Counted from the first letter of the stretch, positions 37,001 through 47,135 are shown. The stretch: DNA of 64,000 nucleotides from Thalassobacillus pellis (GCF_016908295.1 NZ_JAFBDO010000008.1:1-64000); one strand, 5' to 3'. Notes: generated from the letters alone by a model not told the origin. A program made the numbers and translations.

Positions 37001-37173
37001 TCTGGAGTCGCCCCAGGATATGGGGTAGTCACCGTAATGATCGGTGGCTCTATGTCTGGTAATGTTTCCAACTTCATGTTAAGTCCTGAATATAAACCTG
37101 CTACAGTAATAATAATAGTCATCAGCCAAAGTGCAAATTTGTTATTCATGGAAAAATTGATAATCTTACTCAT
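34030..37173 (-). CDS. swrC: RND-family efflux transporter (SwrC/YerP)
   Basis: About 1047 residues from the ATG at 37173 (GGAGGGAG seven to ten bases upstream; longer frame unsupported). AcrB-type RND topology: TM1 at the N-terminus, a large extracellular loop beginning TVTTPYPGATPEEVAEQVSK, TM2-6 around residue 345-530, second loop and TM8-12. TM4 shows the proton-relay acidic pair in AIGRVVDDSIVVVENIYRR. A Pro/Gln-rich insert lies around residue 270. B. subtilis SwrC exports surfactin and confers resistance to it. The TetR gene divergent from it and the palindrome between them match the yerO-yerP arrangement. Confidence 0.93.
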   Translation of the reverse strand: MSKIINFSMNNKFALWLMTIIITVAGLYSGLNMKLETLPDIEPPIITVTTPYPGATPEEVAEQVSKPIEQQVTNLNGVQSVSSTSYQNASSIQLQYSFDKSLDEAEDELKDAVSKVELPDGAQEPAVSRLNFNAFPVVSLSVINGDQSLEQLTTKVEETMVPALEGLEGVAEVQVSGQQIQEVRIDYKEDKLSELGMTQETVTQMIKGQDATFPLGLFTFDDTQKSVVVNGNLGSVEELEELEIPAIPSAAPGQSQSQTPPADMGQQGATQPEQEQTQSAGKAVNGIPTVQLKEIADIQIVGEAESISRTNGEDSISLQIIKSQQANTVDVVNRVKEKTAELESDFTGIDFINTFDQGEPIEESVSTMLNKALFGGIFAVLIILLFLRNFKTTVISIISIPLSLLIAILLLNQMGITLNIMTLGAMTVAIGRVVDDSIVVVENIYRRMSLTREKLTGKELVRSATKEMFMPILSSTIVTIAVFLPLGLVEGTVGQIFLPFALTIVFALLASLLVAITIVPMMSHSLLKEAKIKGKGHEEGGKLARMYRGFLNSALNHKVITSIVSIAILIGSIALIPFVGTSFLPSQEQKMVMATYNPEPGQTLEDVENIAIEAAEYFENRDGAETIQYSVGGENPMNPGASNQALFFVEYDSETENFENETQTVIDSLNEQTEKGTWSSQDVHGAGSSSGLEILVYGEDTNEIEPVVANVEELLSDKKNLRNIDSSIAESYEEYTLVADHEKLSELGLTAGQLGMVLNQHQQQPVVTTIEKDGEVMNVYLEVEEKSYSGIEDLTSRKVKTPTGQSIPISEVTEVEEGTTADTISRKDGRVYASVKAEITTDDVGSVSADVKEQLDSIETPAGVDITMGGVTEDIQESFTQLGLAMLAAIAIVYLVLVIFFGGGLAPLAILFSLPFTIIGAVLGLLISGETLSISAMIGALMLIGIVVTNAIVLIDRVIHREKEGFTTREALLDAGMTRLRPILMTALATIGALLPLALGLEGGSIISKGLGVTVIGGLASSTLLTLLIVPLVYELLSKFRRNKVTD

Positions 37174-37222
37174 GTAGGTTCTCCCTCCGTTGACCATACA
37201 GTCATAATCATTTACAATGTTA

Positions 37223-37238
37223 ATGACCAATCGGTCAT
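37223..37238. promoter_or_regulatory. Operator palindrome between swrC and yerO
   Basis: ATGACCAATCGGTCAT: ATGACC and GGTCAT are exact reverse complements around AATC. It lies 50 bp from each divergent start, a typical place for binding by the adjacent TetR-type repressor. Confidence 0.75.
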
Positions 37239-37286
37239 AAGTCAAGAGAAAATACTAGCACAATTCTTTGAAGGAGTTGGAATGAA

Positions 37287-38132
37287 TTGGATGAGAAATC
37301 CATAAACATCATCGAGCAATCAATCAAATTATTTGCCAAAAAAGGATTCAGTTCCACGTCCGTGCAGGAAATTGCTAATGAATGCGGCATTTCCAAGGGT
37401 GCTTTTTATTTACATTTCAAGTCAAAGGATGCCTTGCTTCTGGAAATCTTTAATTACTATTATTCACGCATTCAATCTAAAATAGAGGAAATACAATCGG
37501 AGGGGCTGGACCCAAGAACCAATTTCAAGAAACAGCTTCGTGTCACTTTTGAAGAAATTGCTCAGCATCGCGAATTCATCATTATGCAGATTCGCGAACA
37601 GGCAATCCCTTTTAACGATAATATTGAAAGCTTCATAAAACAGATGAGATTTAATTCCTATATGTTTTATAAACGTCATTTTCTGGCGATCTATGGTAAA
37701 GAAATCGATGGAATCTTGTGGGAAGTGAGCCTGCTCATGGAGGGGATGTTCAAAGCTTTCCTTGATCTGATTATCCTTGAAGATGCACGATTGAATTTAG
37801 AAGCTTTGTGTGAAGCGTTGTTACGCAGAACTGACTTCATCGTTGAGGGTTTCACAAGAAGCGGTGACCAACCGGTCATCACCGAAGAATTCATCAGCCA
37901 GATTATCCCCGAAGAATTTCTCGACTACGAGCTGGATGATATTATCCAAACATTGAAGAATCTCCAGCACCATGCCGACGAAGATATCCAGGTAACTATC
38001 ACTGTTCTTCTTGAAGAAATACAAAGTACTGACCCGCGTCGTGCAGTTATCAGAGGAATGCTTACTAATATTGATGGCGAAAAAAAATTCGAGAATGTAT
38101 CCGATAAAATCCGGAAATTTTACCAACTATAA
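37287..38132 (+). CDS. yerO: TetR-family repressor (YerO-like)
   Basis: 281 residues from a TTG ten bases after AAGGAG. N-terminal TetR helix-turn-helix: IIEQSIKLFAKKGFSSTSVQEIANECGISKGAFYLHFKSKDALLLEIF. The rest is a long helical ligand-binding domain, larger than the usual ~200 residues, as in B. subtilis YerO (YerO-type C-terminal extension). It is expected to repress swrC and itself through the palindrome at 37223. Confidence 0.88.
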   Translation: MDEKSINIIEQSIKLFAKKGFSSTSVQEIANECGISKGAFYLHFKSKDALLLEIFNYYYSRIQSKIEEIQSEGLDPRTNFKKQLRVTFEEIAQHREFIIMQIREQAIPFNDNIESFIKQMRFNSYMFYKRHFLAIYGKEIDGILWEVSLLMEGMFKAFLDLIILEDARLNLEALCEALLRRTDFIVEGFTRSGDQPVITEEFISQIIPEEFLDYELDDIIQTLKNLQHHADEDIQVTITVLLEEIQSTDPRRAVIRGMLTNIDGEKKFENVSDKIRKFYQL

Positions 38133-38170
38133 AACCAGGGCTGAGTTCCTTTAGGAACACGCCCTGGTTT
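38132..38170. terminator. Bidirectional terminator yerO / pbuX
   Basis: AAACCAGGGC / GCCCTGGTTT stem with an inner GTTCC / GGAAC stem, T-rich on the plus side (TTTATTATTCC) and a short A/T tail on the minus side, between two converging genes. Confidence 0.8.
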
Positions 38171-38231
38171 ATTATTCCCTTCTTCAAAATATTGTGGGTC
38201 CAGTTTTACAAGAAGAACTGTTTGTACGTAG

Positions 38232-40144
<1,913 letters not shown>

Positions 40145-40194
40145 TCATCTACGGGGTATCTCATGAGGGTAATTAAAAATGCTTCATGGGCAGT

Positions 40195-40340
40195 ATGCGT
40201 ATCATGTATTCGCTTCATTTAATAAGGTAAAATAGGTTCTAATTTTATAGATAATGGCAACTTCTATATGGTTCAAGGTCCAATCCAAAAATATAGTGAA
40301 ATAAACTCAAATGAGAAAAAGTATGTCAGAAAGTATGTCA
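40195..40340 (-). repeat. Possible decayed groEL-tail attachment site (R0)
   Basis: ATGCGTATCAT at 40195-40205 matches the core ATGCCGCCCAT at 7 of 11 positions. Exactly 126 bp to its right begins a direct repeat GTATGTCA-GAAA-GTATGTCA (40321-40340), the same repeat type and spacing as in the clear copies. The core alone would not be convincing. Confidence 0.4.
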
Positions 40341-40740
40341 TTTTCCTTCTAGTACTACCTAGTGCTATCCAATATATAGATCTTTTTAAAAAATACACGG
40401 CTTCTGCATGAGTGAGAAACCGCGTCACTTTGGTAGGTGCTTTTTATGGGATCAAACCAACCTCCCCCCCTGTCAAAGTGGACAACTGAATAGGAATGGT
40501 TGGGATGATAATAGATAAAACCCTATTTTATCAATTCTTTTTCCAATTGAAATAGGTTTAAATAGGATTGATTTGTAGGTTTTTTAATCAATGTGGGCAA
40601 CAGTTTGGCAACAAAAGATTCTCACCCTTTAAACCTACACTCACAAATTTTCGTCATCTTAAAATAAAGGATGTATATTTCCCTATTAGAAATAAATTAA
40701 GCTTGGATCTTTGTTCGATCTAACACTAATTTTTGATGGA
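40341..40740. other. Non-coding accessory DNA with orphan direct repeat
   Basis: No gene. GGCAACA-GTTT-GGCAACA (40596-40613) has the same 11-bp period as the arm-like repeats elsewhere, but no recognisable core lies 126 bp to its left. A hairpin-like AAATAGGTTTAAATAGG region is nearby. Confidence 0.4.
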
Positions 40741-40885
40741 ATGCAGCCCATTCACTCGCCTAGTTAATAGGATAAAATTAAGTTCTATAAAACCTTATTA
40801 TCATAAGGTTTCCGTTTGTAAGAAGTAGATTAAACACAATAAGCTTTATTTTTTTATAAATAGTCTCCTGCATTATCCAGTCACC
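40741..40885 (-). repeat. groEL-tail attachment-like repeat R1
   Basis: Core ATGCAGCCCATT (one mismatch to ATGCCGCCCATT). It continues almost identically to R2: CACTCGCCTAGTTAATAGGA, a hairpin AAACCTTAT / ATAAGGTTT, and ends in TATCCAGTCACCAA at 40875. The first half of the CCAGTCA direct repeat has been lost. In reverse complement the core no longer keeps the Met-Gly-Gly-Met-stop frame, so this copy looks older than R2-R5. Confidence 0.75.
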
Positions 40886-41028
40886 AAGATAGGAAGAAAA
40901 ATAACCCTACTGCAAAAAGAGCAGGAGGACTATTCTTTTTTAAATATGTACTTCGGTTATTCTAATTAACAAATGGAATCCACAATAATAGGCCCTGTAC
41001 CATAGTACCAAGGCCTTTTAAATATACT

Positions 41029-41716
41029 TTATGTTGTTGTATTTGTATTTAAAGGTAGTATACCATTTCCAGTCGTTGGAGTAGGAAGAGTAAATGATGG
41101 TGGGGTATTTGATGTTTGGCAACGATTCGTGTTTACATCACATAAATTACCGTTACCATCGGATAAAACCGGTCTTGTAACCGTAATAGTAGTGCGTAAA
41201 ATGAATAATATACCTTCCACGAGATCCCCAACTACTGGTCCAGTTACAATCGGTACACCTGGTTGTGTAAATATTCCTTCCACCTCAAGGGGAGACTCTT
41301 GTAAGATATCCTGTGGACAGGCACCTGGGAAATCTGTATGCTCTTGGAAAGGTATTGAGGTCGATAAAATAGCAGGAAGATCAACGCCTAAAATACTTAT
41401 AGTTATGGTAGCTGGGATAACTCCTATATTTACAACTTTATCTTGAATAATCCTTGCACTATAGGTGATAGCATCCAAATTGGGTTCTACTCTTATCGAT
41501 AGTATATCATCAAGTACAGTTAACCATGTGAATGCTGTAATTTTAAGGGTAATTTCTGCTACTTTTTGCACCGTTTTAGACCCTATTACTGAGTTAACTA
41601 GAAAGCAATCACTATTTAGTTTTGCTGTTTTTTGTACAGGCTCAATATTACAGGAACACCCAGAATCACAATTATCCTAGTTGTTCTTTTTCTTTACCAC
41701 AACAGCCATCCTCCAC
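41029..41716 (-). pseudogene. Frameshifted spore-surface-like (CsxC/SPOCS-type) protein
   Basis: A 180-codon frame ends at 41029 and remains open upstream to about 41675, adding a Cys-rich segment (DNCDSGCSCNIEPVQKTAKL). A short frame from a GTG at 41716 supplies VEDGCCGKEKEQLG and then hits a stop. Joining the two requires about two extra bases near 41675, so the gene appears broken by a small deletion. The body (VVNIGVIPATITISILGVDL, STSIPFQEHTDFPGACPQD) resembles DUF3794/SPOCS-like exosporium proteins of Bacillaceae, including those named CsxC. The family call is tentative. A programmed shift or an assembly error are alternatives. Confidence 0.5.
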
Positions 41717-41912
41717 ACTCCCTTTCGATAACAAAGTTCATCCGTAAAGCAGTTGTTAGTAAATATTGGTTATTTTAACATATAAGGTAAGCGTAATTTG
41801 TAATATAGTAGAATTAGGAAAATTTACATGTGGGTTTTTTTGTATTTAGGAATGGTCTTTTTTGTATGTTATGTATATATTGGAGAATTTTTTTAGGAGA
41901 GGTGTTTTCACC

Positions 41913-42296
41913 ATGGCAAGGCAGTATAAATATGATCTACATCGAGTAAAGCAGTTGCTTCGAGATACAAACAAAAGCTATCGTAAAATTGAAAAAGAAA
42001 CGAAGTGCCCATATTCCACGGTTGTTTACCATGGACGTCGAATTCGTGGAAAGCGCTATAATCGATCTGTGGCGGAAGAACAGCAATTGGAAATCAAAAA
42101 ACCGACCCTTCCGGATATTAGTGAGGAACCAGCTCGAGTAAATGAGCAAGAGAATCCCTTGTTTCATATAACTAGGGAGAATGTCTCCTTGGATGAGTCA
42201 GAAAAAGCAGCCGCCAAAATGATTCAAGCGGCCAAGGTTCTCGGAGCGAAACAAGTGACTATCCAGGTTAAGGATAAAGAAGGGGAACACAAGTAA
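41913..42296 (+). CDS. Small helix-turn-helix protein
   Basis: About 127 residues from the ATG at 41913 (GGAGAGGTG upstream). The N-terminal 45 residues, KYDLHRVKQLLRDTNKSYRKIEKETKCPYSTVVYHGRRIRGKRY, look like a resolvase/homeodomain-type helix-turn-helix followed by a basic arm. The rest is an acidic linker and a helical C-terminus ending QVTIQVKDKEGEHK. Such proteins are typical of mobile elements; a role in DNA binding is an inference. Confidence 0.65.
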   Translation: MARQYKYDLHRVKQLLRDTNKSYRKIEKETKCPYSTVVYHGRRIRGKRYNRSVAEEQQLEIKKPTLPDISEEPARVNEQENPLFHITRENVSLDESEKAAAKMIQAAKVLGAKQVTIQVKDKEGEHK

Positions 42297-42353
42297 GGAT
42301 TCGCAGATATTTGTTTTTTTTACAAAAAACCCCACTTAAATTGGAGACCTCCA

Positions 42354-42539
42354 TTATAATTTATAACAAATTTCGAAAGTATAAAGAAACCACACTGGAT
42401 AAAAGTGTGGTTTCTTCTGGCTCAATATAAGGTTGTCTGGGTTGTCTTCATTATATCTAATACTGGATTCTTTTCCTTTCGCATTTAGATAATCAACGAT
42501 ACTGTTTCCAGTTACTCTCCGGTTTGTAGGCAAACTCAT
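42354..42539 (-). pseudogene. Possible endolysin C-terminal fragment
   Basis: The start LPTNRRVTGNSIVDYLNAKGKESS resembles the C-terminal repeat of XlyA-type amidases and related phage lysins (TNSIVDYLKSIGMDSSF is the usual pattern). After about 25 residues the similarity stops and the frame runs into the hairpin at 42384. If right, it is a leftover of a prophage-type gene in the island; if not, it is a chance frame. Confidence 0.35.
42384..42416 (-). terminator. Hairpin in island DNA
   Basis: AAGAAACCACAC / GTGTGGTTTCTT, a perfect 12-bp stem with a nine-base loop (TGGATAAAA). The minus strand continues TATACTTTCG without a strong T tract; the plus strand gives TCTGG. Function uncertain. Confidence 0.5.
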
Positions 42540-42559
42540 AACTGGCCGTTTGTCGTTCT

Positions 42560-42905
42560 GGTGCCTCTTCTACATAGCCTCAAACAGCTATACCGAAGTA
42601 TTGAAGTATCCCGAAAAACGTTTCATAGGCAACTTCTTCCTGGTATGCTGGATTCAGCATTAACAATGCTTCTGCTGCATCATCCACCATCTCACCCCCT
42701 GAGTAACTTTTGCTTGAATCGTCATCTCTTCTCCTGGTTCAAGCTCACCAGTTTCAGGAGAAGTGGAAATTGACACTTCTAATGGTAAAACTTCTTCGCT
42801 TTCTGAATTATCTCCTGTACTTTCTCCTTCATTCGTTTTTCCGCAAGCAGCGCCCACAAATACCAACAGTACGGTAACGAACATTAATAAAAGCTTTTGC
42901 TTCAT
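42560..42905 (-). pseudogene. Broken FixH/YtkA-like lipoprotein
   Basis: The start is intact: a lipoprotein signal KQKLLLMFVTVLLVFVGAACG, then an acidic linker and LEVSISTSPETGELEPGEEMTIQAKVTQG, which is typical of FixH/YtkA-like lipoproteins. Directly after KVTQG the frame goes wrong (VRWWMMQQKHC, stop at 42660), while the next frame reads GEMVDDAAEALLMLNPA and then also departs from the family. So the last two-thirds are lost or scrambled. It follows the Sco1-like remnant, a pairing seen in intact form in many Bacillaceae. Confidence 0.6.
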
Positions 42906-42920
42906 TGCTGTGCATCCTTT

Positions 42921-43270
42921 CTATTGTACAATTTCGAGATCTTCGACAATCTTGTACATCTCTTCATTGCTTGTACCTTTATATTTTTTAATTACTTTGC
43001 CATCTGAAATTACTAAAAAGAAACTCGTACCGTGCATATATTGGTCAAAATCTGGAACTTCATCGCCCAGATTACGAAAAGACTTGATAGAGAATTATGC
43101 AATTGCTGATTCATCTTTAACACACTGTACAGCTTTTGATTTGCCAAAAATGCACTTGTCTCATTTCTTGTTACATACGATTTGAGCAATTCACTGGAAG
43201 GAACCACTAGTGCGAACTTTTGAATCACTGAATGTCTCTTATTGAACGACTTTGGACAGGACGTGAGAGC
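42921..43270 (-). pseudogene. Decayed Sco1/SenC-like copper chaperone
   Basis: The C-terminal end is clear in one frame: SIKSFRNLGDEVPDFDQ, YMHGTSFFLVISDGKVIKKY, KGTSNEEMYKIVEDLEIVQ, with the HGTSFFLV motif that holds the metal-binding His of Sco proteins. The same frame has a TAA a few codons before SIKSF (DESAIA-stop), and the N-terminal part with the CxxxC motif is not recognisable. Sco proteins help assemble the Cu-A centre of cytochrome oxidase; this copy cannot be functional. Confidence 0.6.
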
Positions 43271-43273
43271 CAC

Positions 43274-43633
43274 TATACATTAACGCAGTCAGCCTTTCAT
43301 GTGCTGAAGTACTTTACATTAAGACATTGTCCTTCTAAACAAAATTGTCTCTCAACTGGCTCTGCATTTCTGTTTTCTAGGGTCTCATCATACACATTGA
43401 GTCTAAAATTATGCTCTGATGGCTCTATCAGACTGCAATTTTTTAGTGCAATGTTAAACGAAACAAGCATTCTAGAAGTAAACGAGGAGAAAAGAGGTTT
43501 TATGACTTACTATAAGCGAAATTCCCAAAAACTAAATCCCATTTTGATCTTGTTAAAAAGAGCTTAACTAACCTTTCACTTTCTTTGGTTCTCTGGTTCC
43601 TACCCATACCAGAGAGCTTGGATATATTACATA
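43274..43633. other. Island DNA without a supported gene
   Basis: A plus-strand frame of 21 codons at 43501-43566 (MTYYKRNSQ...) has AGGAGAAAAGAGG upstream but looks like a truncated gene start. A hairpin TCTCTGGT / ACCAGAGA at about 43590-43615 lies just beyond the stop of the groEL-like tail of R2 (read on the minus strand), where a groEL terminator would be expected. Confidence 0.4.
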
Positions 43634-43780
43634 ATGCCACCCATTCACTCGCCTAGTTAATAGGATAATATTAAGTTCTATAAAACCTTATTATCATAAG
43701 GTTTCCGTTTGCAAGTAAGTTGATTAAACACAATAAGTTTTATTATTTTATAAATAGTCTCCAGTCATTATCCAGTCACC
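43634..43780 (-). repeat. groEL-tail attachment-like repeat R2
   Basis: Core ATGCCACCCATT (43634-43645); in reverse complement ATGGGTGGCATTATGTAA = Met-Gly-Gly-Ile-Met-stop, matching the end of GroEL. The following 115 bp are nearly identical to R1 (TAGTTAATAGGATAATATTA, hairpin AAACCTTAT / ATAAGGTTT). At 43761-43778 comes the direct repeat CCAGTCA-TTAT-CCAGTCA, 127 bp from the core. Confidence 0.85.
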
Positions 43781-44017
43781 AAAAGATATACAAGACTAAA
43801 AGAAATAAATCTTTAACCGTAGGGGCTAATGCATTTTAAGAATATTTGGTTCAGAAACTAGAAGTAATTGTTAACGTCAGGGGCTCTCTCTTTTAATGGC
43901 TATACCAACATTTCCCTATTCAATCGTTCAACTCATTAATGGAGAAGGATATTATCAGGAGCAAATTTTTGTGGATTTTATAAGTCACAGAGGAATCGTA
44001 TTGTAATATTTTCATCA

Positions 44018-44046
44018 AAAAAAAGAGGCTCTTTATAAGCCTCTTT
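44018..44046 (-). terminator. Terminator of lipoprotein gene
   Basis: AAAAGAGGCT / AGCCTCTTTT stem with a TTTATA loop; on the minus strand it is followed by more than six T. It lies 10 bases beyond the stop of the gene at 44056. Confidence 0.88.
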
Positions 44047-44055
44047 TCTGAAAGT

Positions 44056-44601
44056 CTAACCTAATTCAGCACTTAGGTCAGTTGGTGCCAAACCAACTTC
44101 TTCATAAATTTTGTTAAATATTTCTTGGAACTGATTCATATGTTCTTGTGCTGTAGAAAGGTCAGCCTTTAAAGGGGACTCTTCTAATACACGTTGAACC
44201 TCCACATAATATTGTTGCAGTGATTTCAGTGCAGTACTATAGTCTTTTTTAATATCATCTGGAATTTCACTATTAATCTTAAAATTTTCCACAGCTTGGG
44301 CTGCTTCCTTTGCAGCATTTTTCGCTTCTGTTGCAGCTGTCTGTAAATCCTTTTCTGATGGTGGTTCTTCTTCATTGCTCGCTAATGTTTGGTAGGTAGT
44401 AATCTTGGAGTGATAAGGACGAAGGGTGTTGGTCAAATCAAGTTGTATATCTAGAAGTGCGCCTTTTACTTCTTCTTTGTTGTCACTAGTGGACTCCTTA
44501 CTTTGTGCATCTGAATTGGTACTCTTGCCGTTTGAGGAATCAGTACAACCGACTAAAACTAAAACAAACAACAAACTAATACTGAGAATAACTTTTTTCA
44601 C
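44056..44601 (-). CDS. Lipoprotein of unknown function
   Basis: 181 residues. Lipoprotein signal KKVILSISLLFVLVLVGC with Cys around residue 19, then a Ser/Asn/Lys-rich linker and a helical domain (AATEAKNAAKEAAQAVENFKIN, DIKKDYSTALKSLQQYYVEVQRVLEE). GGGGAGC-type SD before the ATG. Helical, membrane-tethered lipoproteins like this occur in many Bacillus genomic islands; no function can be given. Confidence 0.75.
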   Translation of the reverse strand: MKKVILSISLLFVLVLVGCTDSSNGKSTNSDAQSKESTSDNKEEVKGALLDIQLDLTNTLRPYHSKITTYQTLASNEEEPPSEKDLQTAATEAKNAAKEAAQAVENFKINSEIPDDIKKDYSTALKSLQQYYVEVQRVLEESPLKADLSTAQEHMNQFQEIFNKIYEEVGLAPTDLSAELG

Positions 44602-44749
44602 GTTACAGCTCCCCTTTCTTTAACAAGAAATAGTTTATCTTTTAACCCACCAAATGTAAACATTATTGGTAATAAAAGTAATATTCGGAAAATTTAAGTT
44701 AACTTAAATTTCTACACATAACATAAAGTGCAATTCCACATTAAATTAA

Positions 44750-45355
44750 TTTATATATGACAATGAATCGAACCAAGATTTATATCAGGTCCCCTATCCT
44801 TTTGTCAAAAATACAGGAAAAGCCCATCGCGGTTTCACCTGTATTTATCAATCAACAAGAAACGAATTAATTAAAACATTAACCAAACTTTCCAAGAGAA
44901 AAAGATTATTTGTAACAGGGCATAGTCTAGGAGGAGCTTTAGCCGTGCTGGCTGCTTTTGATATCGCAACGAAGACTTCGTTTAAAAATCCATTCATTTA
45001 TACGTATGGTAGCCCCCGCGTCGCAGATCCTGAATTTGCATTTCAATTTGACCGGACCATAGCGAATAGCATCCGCATTTTCAATATCCACGATATTATT
45101 CCTACACAGCCGGATCAGGTATATCCGCCCCCATTTACCCAGCAAGGTTTATTCTATCAGCATGTGCGCAATCCCTATCCGATTTCTTTTCAGTTAAACA
45201 GTCTACCAATTCGCAACCATGAGATTGTCTGCTATTTTAAAAACCTCAGCCTTCAGAACTCTGAGTTCACCCAAGTCTTATGTAGTCAGAACCCGGGATT
45301 TTGTCCTGATACGCAACTGTGCGTTCCATTTACAGGAGGATGTAGTGATGGGTAA
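44750..45355 (+). pseudogene. 5'-truncated class 3 lipase
   Basis: The frame is open from 44750 but contains no start codon with an SD before the conserved region. It reads YQVPYPFVKNTGKAHRGFT, then the nucleophile elbow RLFVTGHSLGGALAVLAA (catalytic Ser), TYGSPRVADPEFA, NIHDIIP (catalytic Asp) and a later His in the region QHVRNPYP / NHEIV, ending in a Cys-rich tail. Intact relatives have about 80 more N-terminal residues. It is either a truncated remnant or, less likely, expressed from an unseen start. Confidence 0.7.
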
Positions 45356-45780
45356 CTTAAAGTTTCCGCCCTTGTTTCTGGCATTTAGTCCATGTAGGAA
45401 ATGGCAGTATATTTACTGTCTAAAATATGTCACTATTTATGATTATTTATATTATTTATTTTTCGTTGTGTTTTTACTTCATGACGAGGTGGTAATAAAA
45501 ATACCAAACAAGGATGGGATTTATGCACATATCATGATGTAAAAGCTGAGAGATTTCGTCTTTTCAGTCTATCTATGCGTTATCATATATTCATGTGCCC
45601 ATAAGTAAATATTGAACTGAGTTAATGCCATTCGAAGTTTATCTTATAATATTCTTTTTGCGTAGCCATTATAAAATTTATGAAACCATTTTCTCTAACC
45701 AGGGCTTCCAATGTACATACTTTTATTCGTAATGAGGCACTCTATGGTTAAATAAATGTATTAAATGGGGTGAAATTGCT
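45356..45780. other. Intergenic island DNA
   Basis: AT-rich; I see no gene, terminator or repeat that can be supported, apart from the promoter region expected for the DUF3231 gene. Confidence 0.4.
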
Positions 45781-46788
45781 ATGAATACTGATATATCAAG
45801 CCTAACATCGGGAGAAATGGGAAAGCTTTGGGCTACGTATACTGGAAATACAATGGCCAAATGTGTACTTAGTTATTATCTGAAAAATGTAGAAGATAAG
45901 GATATTAAAAAAGTTTTAAAATATGCTTTAAGTTTAACTAAAACATATATAAGTGACATAGAAACGATTTTTAAACGGGGAGACTTTCCTATTCCAGTAG
46001 GATTAACAGATGATGACGTAAACTTAGATGCACCTAGACTATTTAAGGATGAGTTTTACCTTTATTATTTACAATACACAGGAAAAGCAGGTATGAGTTT
46101 ATATAGTAAAGCCATAAGCATAGTTACTAGAAAAGACATCAGGGAATTCTTTGCTAAAGCGCTTAATGATGTTGTCTTATTGATGAACCATACAAATGAT
46201 GTATTAAAATCAAAAGGAATGTTGATGAATTCACCAGCAATGCCGAATCCAAACGGTATTGATTTTGTTAATAAACAAAGTTTTTTGAATGGATTTTTAG
46301 GTAATGTAAGACCGCTGCATGGACTAGAAATCGCACATTTATTCGATAATATTAACAATGATATCACAAGTAAAGCCCTTATTATTGGATTTAGCCAAGG
46401 TGCAAAACATAGTAGAGTAAGAAAATTTTTAGAACGTGGAAGAAATATTAATGAAAGGCATATTGATAAGCTATCCCAAAAATTAAATGAAGATTATTTG
46501 CCTTCTCCTACCCTTTTAGATCATTTGGTAACATCGTCTACCATCCCACCATTTTCTGACAAGCTAATGGTGTTTCATAAAGTAGATATGTTTTCAATGG
46601 AAATCAGAGAATATGCAAATGGAGCTTCTTTAAATGGCAGAAAAGACATCGGGGCAATATATGCTCGATGTTTAATGGATGTTTCCTTGTATGTAAAAAC
46701 CGGTGCAAATATTTTGATTGAAAAAGGTTGGATGGAGCAACCGCCTCTTGCAGTAAATCGAAATCACCTATCGACAAATGAATTATAA
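45781..46788 (+). CDS. DUF3231 family protein
   Basis: 335 residues made of two similar helical halves (LTSGEMGKLWATYTGNTMAKCVLSYYLKNVED at the start; PLHGLEIAHLFDNINNDITSKALIIGFSQGAKHSRVRKFLERG in the middle; SMEIREYANGASLNGRKDIGAIYARCLMDVSLYVKTGANILIEKGWMEQPP at the end). This is the DUF3231 pattern, related to ferritin-like four-helix bundles and common in spore formers. Some relatives are spore-coat or germination-associated, but no activity is known. GGGG-type SD 10 bases before the ATG. Confidence 0.9.
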   Translation: MNTDISSLTSGEMGKLWATYTGNTMAKCVLSYYLKNVEDKDIKKVLKYALSLTKTYISDIETIFKRGDFPIPVGLTDDDVNLDAPRLFKDEFYLYYLQYTGKAGMSLYSKAISIVTRKDIREFFAKALNDVVLLMNHTNDVLKSKGMLMNSPAMPNPNGIDFVNKQSFLNGFLGNVRPLHGLEIAHLFDNINNDITSKALIIGFSQGAKHSRVRKFLERGRNINERHIDKLSQKLNEDYLPSPTLLDHLVTSSTIPPFSDKLMVFHKVDMFSMEIREYANGASLNGRKDIGAIYARCLMDVSLYVKTGANILIEKGWMEQPPLAVNRNHLSTNEL

Positions 46789-47058
46789 AAAAAAAAGTTA
46801 CTTAACTCTTTTGTTCAAATAAAAATTTAAAAAAGTTATGTATTAATAAAGATAGATACCCCCCCCCCGAATAGATCAAGGAACTTTTGTGTGGGGGGGA
46901 AGGTTAACCAAATTTGAAAGAAATCCTGCCATATTATTTTTTAACCTTACTATGAAAAGAGTTAAGGCGTTACATACCGACTATAATTCACCAGGTTTTC
47001 CGAGCTTTTTAATGAACTTCTAAAGTAGTTTAAGCGCTTTTCTTGAAGTGAGCTTCCA
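46789..47058. other. Intergenic DNA with C/G homopolymer hairpin
   Basis: ACCCCCCCCC at about 46859 and GTGTGGGGGGGA at about 46889 can pair across a ~20-base loop. The T-poor tail makes a terminator role for the DUF3231 gene uncertain. No gene is seen. Confidence 0.45.
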
Positions 47059-47115
47059 TTAGAACATGTTAGACAGTAGCGCTTCATTTACCTGTTTATC
47101 AAGCTTCAGCTCCAT
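47059..47115 (-). CDS. Possible 18-aa peptide
   Basis: MELKLDKQVNEALLSNMF, stop; an AAAGGAGG SD lies seven bases before the ATG, which is the main reason to list it. It is 20 bases downstream of a 61-codon frame on the same strand. It might be a peptide or the start of a truncated gene. Confidence 0.3.
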   Translation of the reverse strand: MELKLDKQVNEALLSNMF

Positions 47116-47135
47116 GTTAAATCCTCCTTTGTTTT

